Shown here one piece after another: positions 1-8,664 of a stretch of 64,000 bases of DNA. Both the position numbers and the translations under genes were made by a program. How positions within the stretch are numbered: the first letter of the stretch is position 1; each line of letters opens with the position of its first letter. A model generated the notes under the pieces. That model made no database searches and was not told the DNA's origin. It saw nothing but the letters and a program-made list of their open reading frames with translations. Source of the DNA: Georgenia sp. SYP-B2076 (GTDB lineage: Bacteria > Actinomycetota > Actinomycetes > Actinomycetales > Actinomycetaceae); the NCBI RefSeq assembly GCF_003991205.1, contig NZ_RXOZ01000022.1, positions 363,916 through 427,915 on the forward strand. The letters are read 5' to 3'.

Positions 1-540
1 ATCTTCGTGGTCGCGCCCTTCGTCTCCAAGATCGTCATCCGCTTCGGCAAGAAGGGCGGCTACCTCATCGGTGGGGCGGTCTTCATCGTCGGCGCCCTTC
101 TGCTGTTCGTCGCCCCCGCCTCGACCCCCGCGGTCGCCCTGGTGGCGTACTTCCTGCTCGGCGTGGGCCAGGGCCTGTTCAACACCCTCATGTGGGCCAT
201 GGAGGCCGACACCGTCGAGTACGGCGAGTGGAAGTCCGGCAGCCGCACCGAGGGCACCACGTACGCGGTGTTCTCCTTCGTCCGCAAGCTCGGCCAGGCC
301 TTCGGCGGCTTCGCCGCCGCCGGCATCATCGGCCTGACCGGCTACGTCGGCGCCGCGGCCGTCCAGTCCCCCGAGGCCATCCAGGGCATCCGCATCGCGG
401 CCGGCCTGGTGCCCGCCGCCCTGGCCCTGCTCGCCGTGCTCATCATGGCGAGGTACCCCCTCACGGACTCGCGGTTCAAGGAGATCACCACCGAGACCGA
501 GGCACGGAAGGCCGCCGCGCTGGCCGACTCGGCGAACTGA
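1..540 (+). CDS. GPH-family (MFS) sugar:cation symporter, C-terminal part
   Basis: The reading frame is open at the left edge, so the true start lies outside the window; about 179 codons remain. The visible part has several hydrophobic membrane segments and the motif EADTVEYGEWKSGSRTEG, followed by FVRKLGQAFGG. That loop is characteristic of the glycoside-pentoside-hexuronide (GPH) symporters (MelB/XynB/YicJ type), which import sugars or glycosides with a cation at the inner membrane. It precedes a Gfo/Idh/MocA dehydrogenase on the same strand, so a small sugar-uptake and oxidation unit is likely. The substrate cannot be told from this end. Confidence 0.88.
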   Translation: MFVVAPFVSKIVIRFGKKGGYLIGGAVFIVGALLLFVAPASTPAVALVAYFLLGVGQGLFNTLMWAMEADTVEYGEWKSGSRTEGTTYAVFSFVRKLGQAFGGFAAAGIIGLTGYVGAAAVQSPEAIQGIRIAAGLVPAALALLAVLIMARYPLTDSRFKEITTETEARKAAALADSAN

Positions 541-544
541 CCAC

Positions 545-575
545 CCCCGGGAGCCGGCCCTGCCGGCTCCCGGGG
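545..575 (+). terminator. Perfect 14-bp GC hairpin after the symporter gene
   Basis: Positions 545-558 pair exactly with 562-575 around a 3-nt loop. There is no T-tract, which is common for actinobacterial terminators. It lies between two same-strand genes, so it may be a partial terminator or an mRNA 3'-end stabiliser rather than a full stop. Confidence 0.55.
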
Positions 576-626
576 CCGGCGCGCACTGACCAACAACCCA
601 CGCACGACTGAACGGAGAGCCATCTC

Positions 627-1793
627 ATGGCGAACAAGGTGAGGCTCGGCATCATCGGGCTCGGCACGCAGGGATCGATGTACGCGAAGTTCATCAAGGA
701 CGGCATGGTCCCGAACATGGAGATCGGCGCCGTCGCGGACACCGACCCGGCCAAGAAGGAGACGGTCGCGGCGGAGTACCCCGGCGTGCCCTTCTACGAC
801 GACTACGTCGCCATGCTCGACAGCGGCGACGTGGACGCCGTCATCACGTGCGTGCCGCACTACCTCCACCCCGAGATGGGCATGGCCGCGCTCGAGCGCG
901 GCGTCCACGCCCTCGTGGAGAAGCCCGCCGGCGTCTACACCAAGCAGGTCAAGGAGCTCAACGCCTTCGCCGCGACGAAGCCGGAGCTCACGTTCGGCAT
1001 CATGTTCAACCAGCGCATCAACCCGCTCTACCAGCGGATCAAGGAGATCGTCGCGGGCGGCGAGATCGGCAAGATCCGCCACACCAGCTGGATCATCACC
1101 ACCTGGTGGCGCCCGCAGGGCTACTACGACCAGAGCGAGTGGCGCGCCACGTGGGGCGGCGAGGGCGGCGGCGTCCTGGTCAACCAGGCCCCCCACCAGC
1201 TGGACCTGTGGCAGTGGATCTGCGGCGTGCCCACGTCCGTGTTCTCCAAGGTGGCGTACGGCTTCCGCCGCGACATCGCCGTCGAGGACGAGGTCACCGC
1301 GCTGGTCGACTACGGCAACGGCGCCACCGGCGTCTTCGTCACCGCCACCCACGACCTCGCCGGCACCGACCGCTTCGAGATCCTCGGCGACAAGGGCAAG
1401 ATCGTGGTCGACGGCTCGAAGACCGCCACGGTGACCCGCCTCGTCGACGACGAGCAGAAGCTCAGCGCCAACATGGGCATGGAGGACGTCCGCAAGCTCT
1501 TCATGGGCACTGTCGACACCGCCGACTACTACTCGTCCGAGGTCATCGAGTTCGAGTCCGCCTGGGGTGCGCAGCACTCCGGCGTGCTGGAGAACTTCGC
1601 CGCGAACATCCTGGACGGTACTCCGCTGCTCGCCCCGGGGTCGGACGGCATCAACGGCGTCCGCCTGGCCAATGCCATCCACCTGTCCAGCTGGACCGGC
1701 CGGGAGGTGCCGCTCGACTTCGACGAGGACGAGTACCTCACCGAGCTGAACACGCGCATCGCCGCGGAGGGCAAGTTCCCCGAGCGCCGCTGA
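627..1793 (+). CDS. Gfo/Idh/MocA family NAD(P)-dependent oxidoreductase
   Basis: The product is 388 aa, the usual length of this family. The N-terminus has the Rossmann nucleotide-binding motif GLGTQGS (residues about 11-17). The family lysine motif EKPAGVY lies near residue 97, and the C-terminal half is the alpha/beta substrate domain (GIMFNQRINPLY, then a GGGVLVNQAPHQLD stretch with the likely catalytic histidine). These enzymes oxidise or epimerise sugars and inositols. An ATG preceded by GGAG 9 nt upstream fixes the start. It follows the GPH symporter, suggesting the two handle the same imported sugar derivative. Exact substrate unknown. Confidence 0.9.
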   Translation: MANKVRLGIIGLGTQGSMYAKFIKDGMVPNMEIGAVADTDPAKKETVAAEYPGVPFYDDYVAMLDSGDVDAVITCVPHYLHPEMGMAALERGVHALVEKPAGVYTKQVKELNAFAATKPELTFGIMFNQRINPLYQRIKEIVAGGEIGKIRHTSWIITTWWRPQGYYDQSEWRATWGGEGGGVLVNQAPHQLDLWQWICGVPTSVFSKVAYGFRRDIAVEDEVTALVDYGNGATGVFVTATHDLAGTDRFEILGDKGKIVVDGSKTATVTRLVDDEQKLSANMGMEDVRKLFMGTVDTADYYSSEVIEFESAWGAQHSGVLENFAANILDGTPLLAPGSDGINGVRLANAIHLSSWTGREVPLDFDEDEYLTELNTRIAAEGKFPERR

Positions 1794-1819
1794 CGCTCTC
1801 CTCCCAGGCGCGATGACCG

Positions 1820-1860
1820 CGCGAGGCCCCGCCGCCCAGACCGGGCAGCGGGGCCTCGCG
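1820..1860. terminator. Bidirectional terminator between the convergent dehydrogenase and polA genes
   Basis: A 13-bp perfect stem (1820-1832 with 1848-1860) encloses an inner GCCC/GGGC stem. It sits between two convergent genes, where one hairpin can serve both. Confidence 0.7.
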
Positions 1861-1918
1861 CTGCCGCCACCGCCGTGCCCGACGGCGTCGCGGGCCTGCG
1901 CGTGCGGCGGCGCGGGCG

Positions 1919-4600
1919 TCAGTGCGCGGCGTCGCGCCAGGACCGGCCGGTGCCCACGGACACCGTGAGCGGGACCGACAGGTCCGCGGCGGAGCCCATC
2001 TGCTCGCGGACGATCCGCTCGACCTCCACGGCCTCGCCGGGCGCGACCTCCAGGACCAGCTCGTCGTGCACCTGGAGGAGGATCCGGGTCCGCAGCCCGC
2101 CCGCCTCGAGCGCCCGGTGCGTGTTGATCATGGCGACCTTGATCAGGTCCGCGGCGGAGCCCTGGATCGGGGCGTTCAGCGCCATGCGCTCGGCCATGTC
2201 ACGACGCTGCCGGTTGTCGCTCGTCAGGTCGGGCAGGTACCGGCGCCGACCCATGATGGTCTCGGTGTACCCCGTCCTGCGCGCCTCGTCGACGACGCTG
2301 CGGAGGTAGTCCCGCACCCCGCCGAACCGCTCGAAGTAGCCCTCCATCAGCGCGCGCGCCTCCGCCACGTCGATCTTGAGCTGGCGCGAGAGCCCGAAGG
2401 CGCTGAGCCCGTAGGCCAGGCCATAGCTCATGGCCTTGATCTTGCTGCGCTGGGCGGAGGTGACCTGGTCCGTGGGCACCTCGAACACCCGGGACCCCAC
2501 GAACGAGTGGAGGTCCTCGCCCGAGCGGAAGGCCTCGATGAGCCCTGCGTCGCCCGACAGGTGCGCCATGATCCGCATCTCGATCTGCGAGTAGTCGGCC
2601 GTGAGCAGGGTCTCGTAGCCCTCCCCGACGACGAACCCCTCGCGGATCCGCAGGCCGTCCTCGGTGCGGACGGGGATGTTCTGCAGGTTCGGGTCGGTCG
2701 AGCTCAGCCTCCCGGTGGCCGCGATGGTCTGCTGGAAGGTGGTGTGGATCCGCCCGTCCTCGGCGACCGAGCGCAGCAGCCCCTCGACCGTCTGCCGCAG
2801 CCGGATCTGGTCGCGGTGCTCGAGGAGGTGCGCCAGGAAGGGCTGCTCGGTCTTGACGAACAGGTCCGCCAGCGCGTCGGCGTCCGTGGTGTACCCGGTC
2901 TTGGTCTTCTTGGTCTTGGGCATGTCGAGCTCGGTGAACAGCACCTCCTGCAACTGCTTGGGGCTGGAGAGGTTCACCTCGTGGCCGATCGCCTCGAAGG
3001 CCTGGGCGGCCGCCCGCTCGACGGCGTGGTCGAAGTCCGACCGGAGCGACTCGAGGTTGGTCAGGTCCGCCGCGATGCCCGACTTCTCCATGCGCTCGAG
3101 GACCCGCTGCACGGGCAGCTCGAGCCGGTCGAGCAGCGCACCCGCGCCCCGGTCGGCCAGCTCGGACGCCAGGGCCCCGGACAGCTCGACGATGGCGCCG
3201 GCGCGCAGGCCGGCCAGCTTGTCGGTGCCCTCGGGGTCCAGGCTGAGCAGGCCCTGGCCGCCCTCGTCCTCGTCGAGGCGAAGCTCGCGGCCCAGGTGAC
3301 GCAGGCTGAGGTCCGGCAGGGCGAACCGCCGCTGGTCGGGGTGGCACAGGTACGCCGCGAGCGCCGTGTCGAACGTGATCCCGGACAGCGCCAGGCCGCG
3401 CCCGTCCAGCGCGTGCCACGCGGCCTTGGCCTCGTGCAGGGCCTTGGGGGCGTCGGCGTCGGCGAGCCAGCGCGCGAGCACCTCCTCCTCCATGGGGTCG
3501 AGGTCCGTCAGGTCCACCGTGACCGCGTGGCCGTCGTCATCGGCGACGGCGAGCGCCCACGCGTCACCGGTGCCCGAGGCGGCGCGGCCGGTCACGTCCA
3601 GGCCGAGGCGTGCGCCGCGGCGCTGCTCCAGCCACGGCCCCAGGCCGCCGTCGAGGTCGGTGGCGTGGACGACGTCGACGTCCAGGCCGTGGGCGGACTC
3701 CTCCGGCTCCCCCTCGGGGATCGTCGCGAAGAGGCGCTCACGGAGCGTGTCGAACTCCAGCGCGTCGAAGACGCGGTGGACCTCCTCGCGGTCGAGGGGA
3801 CGACGCGCGAGGTCGTCGACGCCCAGCGGCAGCTCGAGGTCGGTCAGGAGGTGGTTGAGGCGCCGGTTGCGCAGCACCAGGTCGAGGTTGTCACGCAGGC
3901 TCTGCCCGGCCTTGCCGCCGATCTCGTCCGCGCGGGCGACCACGTTGTCCAGGCCGTCGTAGAGGTTGATCCACTTGGCGGCGGTCTTGGGCCCGACGCC
4001 GGGGACGCCGGGAAGGTTGTCGCTCGTCTCCCCCACGAGGGCGGCGATCTCCGGGTACCGCGCGGGCTCGACCCCGTACTTCGCGGTGACAGCCTCGGGC
4101 GTCATCCGGGTCAGGGTCGAGACACCCTTGACGGGGTAGAGCACGGTGACCTGCTCGTTGACGAGCTGGTAGGTGTCCCGGTCCCCGGAGCAGACGAGCA
4201 CGTCGAGCCCGGCGGCGGCCGCCTGGGTGGACAGGGTCGCGAGGATGTCGTCCGCCTCGTAGTTGTCCTTCTCCAGGACCGCCACGTTCATGGCGTGGAG
4301 GATCTCCTGGATGAGCGGCACCTGCCCGCGGAAGGGCTGCGGCGTCTCGTCGCGCGTGCCCTTGTACTCCGCGTACTCCTGGGTCCGGAACGTCACGTCG
4401 GAGACGTCGAACGCGACGGCGACGTGCGTGGGCTCCTCCTCGGCCATGATCTTGATGAGCATCGAGAGGAACCCGTAGACGGCGTTGGTGGGCTGCCCGG
4501 TCGAGGTGGAGAAGTTCTCCACCGGCAGGGCGTAGAACGCGCGGAACGCCATCGAATGGCCGTCGACGAGGAGGAGACGCGGGGGCTGGCTGTCGGTCAC
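1919..4600 (-). CDS. polA: DNA polymerase I
   Basis: The 893-aa protein has the three PolA modules in order. The N-terminal 5' nuclease has LLLVDGHS at residue 9, an EADD cluster and SGDRDTYQL. Next comes a degenerate 3'-5' exonuclease fold, then the polymerase with motif A (DYSQIEMR), motif B (RSKIKAMSYGLAYG) and motif C (VHDELVLE). The first exonuclease acidic pair (DxE in E. coli) is lost (LGLDVTG), so proofreading is probably inactive, as known for mycobacterial PolA. Motif B carries Tyr where E. coli and Taq have Phe. The GTG start is chosen because it begins the conserved TDSQPPRLLLVDG N-terminus and lies 7 nt after a TAGGGT box; longer in-frame extensions lack homology. Role: Okazaki-fragment processing and repair. 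Confidence 0.97.
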   Translation of the reverse strand: MTDSQPPRLLLVDGHSMAFRAFYALPVENFSTSTGQPTNAVYGFLSMLIKIMAEEEPTHVAVAFDVSDVTFRTQEYAEYKGTRDETPQPFRGQVPLIQEILHAMNVAVLEKDNYEADDILATLSTQAAAAGLDVLVCSGDRDTYQLVNEQVTVLYPVKGVSTLTRMTPEAVTAKYGVEPARYPEIAALVGETSDNLPGVPGVGPKTAAKWINLYDGLDNVVARADEIGGKAGQSLRDNLDLVLRNRRLNHLLTDLELPLGVDDLARRPLDREEVHRVFDALEFDTLRERLFATIPEGEPEESAHGLDVDVVHATDLDGGLGPWLEQRRGARLGLDVTGRAASGTGDAWALAVADDDGHAVTVDLTDLDPMEEEVLARWLADADAPKALHEAKAAWHALDGRGLALSGITFDTALAAYLCHPDQRRFALPDLSLRHLGRELRLDEDEGGQGLLSLDPEGTDKLAGLRAGAIVELSGALASELADRGAGALLDRLELPVQRVLERMEKSGIAADLTNLESLRSDFDHAVERAAAQAFEAIGHEVNLSSPKQLQEVLFTELDMPKTKKTKTGYTTDADALADLFVKTEQPFLAHLLEHRDQIRLRQTVEGLLRSVAEDGRIHTTFQQTIAATGRLSSTDPNLQNIPVRTEDGLRIREGFVVGEGYETLLTADYSQIEMRIMAHLSGDAGLIEAFRSGEDLHSFVGSRVFEVPTDQVTSAQRSKIKAMSYGLAYGLSAFGLSRQLKIDVAEARALMEGYFERFGGVRDYLRSVVDEARRTGYTETIMGRRRYLPDLTSDNRQRRDMAERMALNAPIQGSAADLIKVAMINTHRALEAGGLRTRILLQVHDELVLEVAPGEAVEVERIVREQMGSAADLSVPLTVSVGTGRSWRDAAH

Positions 4601-4607
4601 ACAGGAC

Positions 4608-4613
4608 ACCCTA
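4608..4613 (-). promoter_or_regulatory. -10 box of polA (leaderless)
   Basis: TAGGGT reads toward polA and ends 7 nt before its GTG codon, leaving no room for a Shine-Dalgarno leader. Confidence 0.6.
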
Positions 4614-4727
4614 GGTGGCGGCGGGTTCGCGGGCACAGGCCGCGCCCGGGCCCCGGCGGGGGCGGCGGGCCGCGCCGTCGCTGGTGGGCGGCGCGGTGCG
4701 CCGGCACCGTCGTGCCACCCTTGAGAC

Positions 4728-5183
4728 ATGAACGACACGGACGATGTCCTCACCGCGCTGCGCGCGGCCTCGGTCGGCACCCTCGTCGAGCGGCTCGGGA
4801 TCGAGGTGCTCGAGGCGCGGCCGGAGCGCGTGGTGGCCCGCATGCCGGTGGCCGGGAACACCCAGCCGCACGGCCTCCTGCACGGCGGGGCCTCCGCCGC
4901 CCTCGCGGAGACGGTGGGCTCCTTCGCGGCCACGATCCACGCGGGGCCCGGCCGCGCCGCCGTGGGCACCGAGATCAGCGCGACCCACCACCGGGGGGTG
5001 AGCGCCGGTTCCGTGACCGCCACCGCCACCGCGCTGTTCGAGGGCCGGCGCACGGCCACCTACGAGATCGTGATTGTCGACGACGAGGGCCGCCGCACCT
5101 GTACCGCACGGCTGAGCTGCATGCTCGTCGAGAGGCCCGGCGGTGACGCCGCGACGAACCGGAACGCTTCCGTGACGAATTGA
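4728..5183 (+). CDS. PaaI-type hotdog-fold acyl-CoA thioesterase
   Basis: The 151-aa protein matches the single-domain PaaI/YdiI thioesterases in length. It carries the family motif HGLLHGGASAALAETVGS near residues 46-63, including the conserved glycines and the acidic residue that activates water. Such enzymes hydrolyse acyl- or aroyl-CoA esters in the cytoplasm. It is divergent from polA with about 127 bp between them. No good Shine-Dalgarno precedes the ATG; a CACCCT hexamer 6 nt upstream hints at a leaderless start. The substrate cannot be assigned: nearby genes give no pathway clue. Confidence 0.85.
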   Translation: MNDTDDVLTALRAASVGTLVERLGIEVLEARPERVVARMPVAGNTQPHGLLHGGASAALAETVGSFAATIHAGPGRAAVGTEISATHHRGVSAGSVTATATALFEGRRTATYEIVIVDDEGRRTCTARLSCMLVERPGGDAATNRNASVTN

Positions 5184-5185
5184 TG

Positions 5186-5200
5186 TGGTGAACGTCACCA
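5186..5200. promoter_or_regulatory. Perfect 15-bp palindrome upstream of the liv operon
   Basis: TGGTGA-ACG-TCACCA lies about 22 bp upstream of a TAGGCT (5222-5227) that could be the -10 box of the importer operon. The position fits an activator or repressor site. The spacing (GTGA-N3-TCAC) differs from the Crp/GlxR consensus (N6), so the regulator is unknown. Confidence 0.35.
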
Positions 5201-5291
5201 GATTCGCAGACCTCCTCCCCTAGGCTCACCACCACTCGGGCGGCCACCGCGGGCCGCCGGGCGTGATCAGCCGACCGGACGGAGGCTCCCG

Positions 5292-6782
5292 GTGACACCC
5301 GGTGCCACTCGTGCTTCTGCGCCGCTCGGCGCCACCCGTGCTCGTGCGCCGCTCGGCGCGCTCCCGGTCCTCCTGGCCCTGGCCGTGGCGGCGCTGCTCG
5401 CCCTGGCGCCCCTCCCCTGGACCACCGCCCCGGCGGGCGCCGCCACCGCCGCGTGCGCCCCCGACGCCGCGACGGGCTGCCTGGGCGGCACGATCCGCAC
5501 CGCGGCCGGGGAGCCCGCCGCGGGCGTGACGCTCACCGTCGAGGGCGCGGGCACCCGGGTCGTGGCCACCACGGACGGGCAGGGCCGCTGGACGGCCGCG
5601 GTCACCGCGGCCGGCGAGTACGCCGTCGCGGTCGACGCCTCGACCCTCCCGCCCGGGGAGACGCTGCGCGACCCCGCGAACAACCCGCGCACCGTCACCG
5701 TCGAGCTCGGCAGCACCGCCGGCGCGCTCTTCCCGCTGGGCGCCCCCGCCGCCGGGGGCGCCGCCGCGGCCACCCCGCCCCCCGACGCCTCGACGGGCCC
5801 CGACGAGGCCACGACCGGCTCCACCGCCGCCGGCACCACCGCGGGCGGCAGCGAGGCGGAGGTCTCGCCGGAGAGCGCCGCGGCGGCCGGCTCGGACATC
5901 ACCGCGGGGCGCGTGATCCAGCTCGTGGTCAGCGGCCTCATCTTCGGCCTCATGCTGGCCCTCGCCTCCGTGGGGCTCTCGCTCATCTACGGCACCACCG
6001 GGCTGAGCAACTTCGCCCACGGCGAGCAGGTCACCCTCGGGGCGCTCCTGGCCTACTACCTCGTCCAGGTGGTGGGGCTGCCCCTGGTGGTGGCCGGCGT
6101 CCTGGCCGTCGCCGTCGGGCTCCTGTCCGGGTACCTGCAGGACGCCGCCATCTGGGCGCCGCTGCGCCGCCGGGGCGTCGGCGTCACGCAGCAGATCATC
6201 GTCACGATCGGGCTGTCCATGGCGCTGCAGTACGCCTTCAACCTCCTCGCCGGCGGCGGCAGCCTGCGCATCGTCACCTCGAACCCGGGCATCATCCGGC
6301 TGGGCCCGGTCCGCCTGACCGAGCAGTCGGCGGTGTCGGTCATCATCGCGGTGATGGTCCTGATCGCGGTGGCGTACTTCCTCACCGGCACCCGGATCGG
6401 GCGGGCCACCCGCGCCGTCTCGGACAACGCCGCCCTCGCCGCGGCGTCCGGCATCGGGGTGGACCGGATCGTCCGGCTCGTGTGGACGCTGAGCACCGGG
6501 CTCGCCTCGCTCGGCGGCGTGCTGCTCGGGCTCTACCTCAGCGCCACCCGGTGGAACATGGGGACGGCGCTGCTCATGCTCATGTTCGCGGCCGTGACCC
6601 TGGGTGGGCTGGGCACCGCGTTCGGCGCGCTCGCCGGCTCTCTCGTGATCGGCCTGGTCGTCGAGCTGTCCACCCTCGTCATCCCCAGCGACATGCGCTA
6701 CGCCGCCGCGCTGGTCATCCTCATCGTCGTCCTGCTCCTGAGGCCTCAGGGCCTCCTCGGCCGCGCGCAACGAGTCGGTTAA
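5292..6782 (+). CDS. livH: Branched-chain amino acid/amide ABC transporter permease LivH with extracellular N-terminal domain
   Basis: The C-terminal 290 residues are a typical LivH permease: many membrane segments, GLSLIYGTTGLSNFAHGE near residue 230, and the C-terminal LLLRPQGLLG signature. Unusually, about 200 residues precede it: a signal-like hydrophobic segment (residues about 22-48), a domain beginning GCLGGTIRTAAGEPAAGVTL that resembles carboxypeptidase-regulatory/Cna-B folds, and an Ala/Thr/Gly/Glu-rich linker. Normal LivH proteins are about 290-300 aa. GGAGG sits 6 nt before the GTG start, so the long form is translated as drawn. It begins a livHMGF operon that imports branched-chain amino acids, urea or short amides; the exact substrate is not determined. 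Confidence 0.92.
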   Translation: MTPGATRASAPLGATRARAPLGALPVLLALAVAALLALAPLPWTTAPAGAATAACAPDAATGCLGGTIRTAAGEPAAGVTLTVEGAGTRVVATTDGQGRWTAAVTAAGEYAVAVDASTLPPGETLRDPANNPRTVTVELGSTAGALFPLGAPAAGGAAAATPPPDASTGPDEATTGSTAAGTTAGGSEAEVSPESAAAAGSDITAGRVIQLVVSGLIFGLMLALASVGLSLIYGTTGLSNFAHGEQVTLGALLAYYLVQVVGLPLVVAGVLAVAVGLLSGYLQDAAIWAPLRRRGVGVTQQIIVTIGLSMALQYAFNLLAGGGSLRIVTSNPGIIRLGPVRLTEQSAVSVIIAVMVLIAVAYFLTGTRIGRATRAVSDNAALAAASGIGVDRIVRLVWTLSTGLASLGGVLLGLYLSATRWNMGTALLMLMFAAVTLGGLGTAFGALAGSLVIGLVVELSTLVIPSDMRYAAALVILIVVLLLRPQGLLGRAQRVG

Positions 6783-6797
6783 CGGAAAGGGCTCGAC

Positions 6798-7784
6798 ATG
6801 GACTGGTCCAACCTGCTCACGAATGTCGCCGGCGAGCTCTTCGCCCCCACCACCGCCGCGTTCGCCCTGGCGGCCATCGGCCTGAACGTGCACTTCGGCC
6901 TGACCGGGCTGCTCAACATGGGCCAGGCCGGCTTCATGCTCCTGGGCGCCTACGGCTTCGCGATCTCCACCATCGCCGGCTGGCCGCTGTGGGCGGCCGT
7001 GGCGGTCGCGATCGGCTGCGCCGTCGTCTTCGCGATCATCCTGGGCATCCCGACCCTGAAGCTGCGCGGGGACTATCTCGCCATCGTGACCATCGCCGCG
7101 GCGGAGATCGTCCGCCTCGTCGGCCGGTCGACGGCGCTCACCGACCTCACCGGTGCGTCCAACGGCCTGCTCGGCAACGCCTTCAAGCACACCTTCGCCG
7201 GCGCCTCCCCGCTGCCCGACGGGACGTTCTCCCTCGGCCCGTTCACGTACGCCATCAACGCCTCGAACAGCTGGTGGCTCCGGATCGTCGGCTGGGCCGT
7301 GGTGGCGCTCGTCGCCCTGCTCGTCTGGCGGCTCATGAAGAGCCCCTGGGGACGGGTGCTCAAGGGGATCCGGGAGGACGAGGACGCGGTGCGCTCCCTC
7401 GGCAAGAACGTCTTCTCCTACAAGATGCAGTCCCTGATCCTCGGCGGCACGATCGGCGCCCTGGCGGGGGTGCTGTACGTGCTGCCCCGGGCCGTGCAGC
7501 CCGATGCCATGGGCAGGCCGACGACGTTCTGGATCTGGACCATCCTGCTGCTCGGGGGGGCCGCGACGGTCTTCGGCCCGATCCTCGGCTCGATGCTCTT
7601 CTGGGCCGGCCTCATGCTCATCAAGTCGGTCATGCGCGCGGCCGTCCCCGCAGACGTCCTGAGCGTCGCCCAGATCGAGGCCTTCGGATGGATCCTCGTG
7701 GGCGTGGCGCTGATGCTGCTCATCATCTTCCGGCCGCAGGGCCTCCTGGGCGACAAGAAGGAGCTGGCGATCAATGTCCGTTGA
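6798..7784 (+). CDS. livM: Branched-chain amino acid/amide ABC transporter permease LivM
   Basis: The 328-aa membrane protein has the LivM hallmarks GLNVHFGLTGLLNMGQAGF near residue 27, LGIPTLKLRGDYLAIVTIA near residue 82 and a C-terminal FRPQGLLGDKKE. It forms the second half of the membrane channel with LivH. A GGAAAGGG Shine-Dalgarno precedes the ATG, 15 nt after livH. Its 3' end overlaps livG by 11 nt, indicating translational coupling. Confidence 0.95.
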   Translation: MDWSNLLTNVAGELFAPTTAAFALAAIGLNVHFGLTGLLNMGQAGFMLLGAYGFAISTIAGWPLWAAVAVAIGCAVVFAIILGIPTLKLRGDYLAIVTIAAAEIVRLVGRSTALTDLTGASNGLLGNAFKHTFAGASPLPDGTFSLGPFTYAINASNSWWLRIVGWAVVALVALLVWRLMKSPWGRVLKGIREDEDAVRSLGKNVFSYKMQSLILGGTIGALAGVLYVLPRAVQPDAMGRPTTFWIWTILLLGGAATVFGPILGSMLFWAGLMLIKSVMRAAVPADVLSVAQIEAFGWILVGVALMLLIIFRPQGLLGDKKELAINVR

Positions 7785-8664
7785 GGCCAAGACGCCCGCC
7801 GCAGCGCGGGCGCCCGTACCCGACCTGGGCCGCGCCGAGCACGTCCCCGGCGCGCCGAAGGCCGACCCCATCCTCGTGGCCGACGACGTCACCCGCAGCT
7901 TCGGCGGCATCAAGGCGGTGGACGTGGACCACCTCGAGGTCCCCCGGCACGCCATCACCGCGCTCATCGGGCCCAACGGCGCGGGCAAGACGACCTTCTT
8001 CAACCTCCTGACGGGCTTCGACCGGCCCAGCTCCGGGCGGTGGTCCTTCGACGGCCGGCGCGTGGAGCGGATGGGGGCCGCCAAGGTCGCCCGCGCCGGC
8101 ATGGTCCGCACGTTCCAGCTCACCAAGGCCCTGGGCCGCATGACCGTCCTGGAGAACATGCGGCTCGGCGCGCGGCAGCAGCCGGGCGAGAACCCCGCCG
8201 TCGCGCTCCTGCCCCCGCTGTGGCGGGCGCGCGAGCGGGAGGTCACCGAGAAGGCCATGGACCTCCTGACCCGCTTCAGGCTCGACGCCAAGCGGGACGA
8301 CTTCGCCGGCAGCCTCTCCGGCGGGCAGCGCAAGCTCCTCGAAATGGCGCGGGCGCTCATGAGCGACCCCGAGATGATCATGCTCGACGAGCCCATGGCC
8401 GGGGTGAACCCGGCGCTGACGCAGTCCCTGCTCGGGCACATCACCGACCTGCGCAACCAGGGCATGACCGTGCTGTTCGTCGAGCACGACATGCACATGG
8501 TCCGGCACGTCTCCGACTGGGTCGTGGTCATGGCCGAGGGGCGGATCGTGGCGGAGGGCCCCGCGCACACGGTCATGCACGAGCAGGCCGTCATCGACGC
8601 CTACCTCGGCGCCCACCACGACACCGACCTGGGCGACGACTCGTTGCTCGAGGAGGACCGATGA
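7774..8664 (+). CDS. livG: Branched-chain amino acid/amide ABC transporter ATPase LivG
   Basis: The 296-aa ATPase has Walker A GPNGAGKTT, a signature LSGGQRKLLEMARAL, Walker B IMLDEPMAGVNP and the H-loop VEHDMHMV. The Walker B extension MAGVNP is typical of LivG rather than LivF. About 30 residues precede the ABC core, slightly more than usual. It powers import through LivH/LivM with LivF. The stop codon overlaps the livF start (ATGA). Confidence 0.95.
   Translation: MSVEAKTPAAARAPVPDLGRAEHVPGAPKADPILVADDVTRSFGGIKAVDVDHLEVPRHAITALIGPNGAGKTTFFNLLTGFDRPSSGRWSFDGRRVERMGAAKVARAGMVRTFQLTKALGRMTVLENMRLGARQQPGENPAVALLPPLWRAREREVTEKAMDLLTRFRLDAKRDDFAGSLSGGQRKLLEMARALMSDPEMIMLDEPMAGVNPALTQSLLGHITDLRNQGMTVLFVEHDMHMVRHVSDWVVVMAEGRIVAEGPAHTVMHEQAVIDAYLGAHHDTDLGDDSLLEEDR

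Noticed and set aside
1922..5146. A plus-strand open frame of over 1000 codons opposite polA
   Set aside because: It is the antisense shadow of polA caused by very high GC; the translation is Arg/Gly/Val-rich and without domains, while polA on the minus strand has all its motifs.
5453..8011. An 850-codon plus-strand frame over the liv operon
   Set aside because: It overlaps livH, livM and livG in another frame and gives Arg/Pro-rich nonsense; the three genes have clear motifs.
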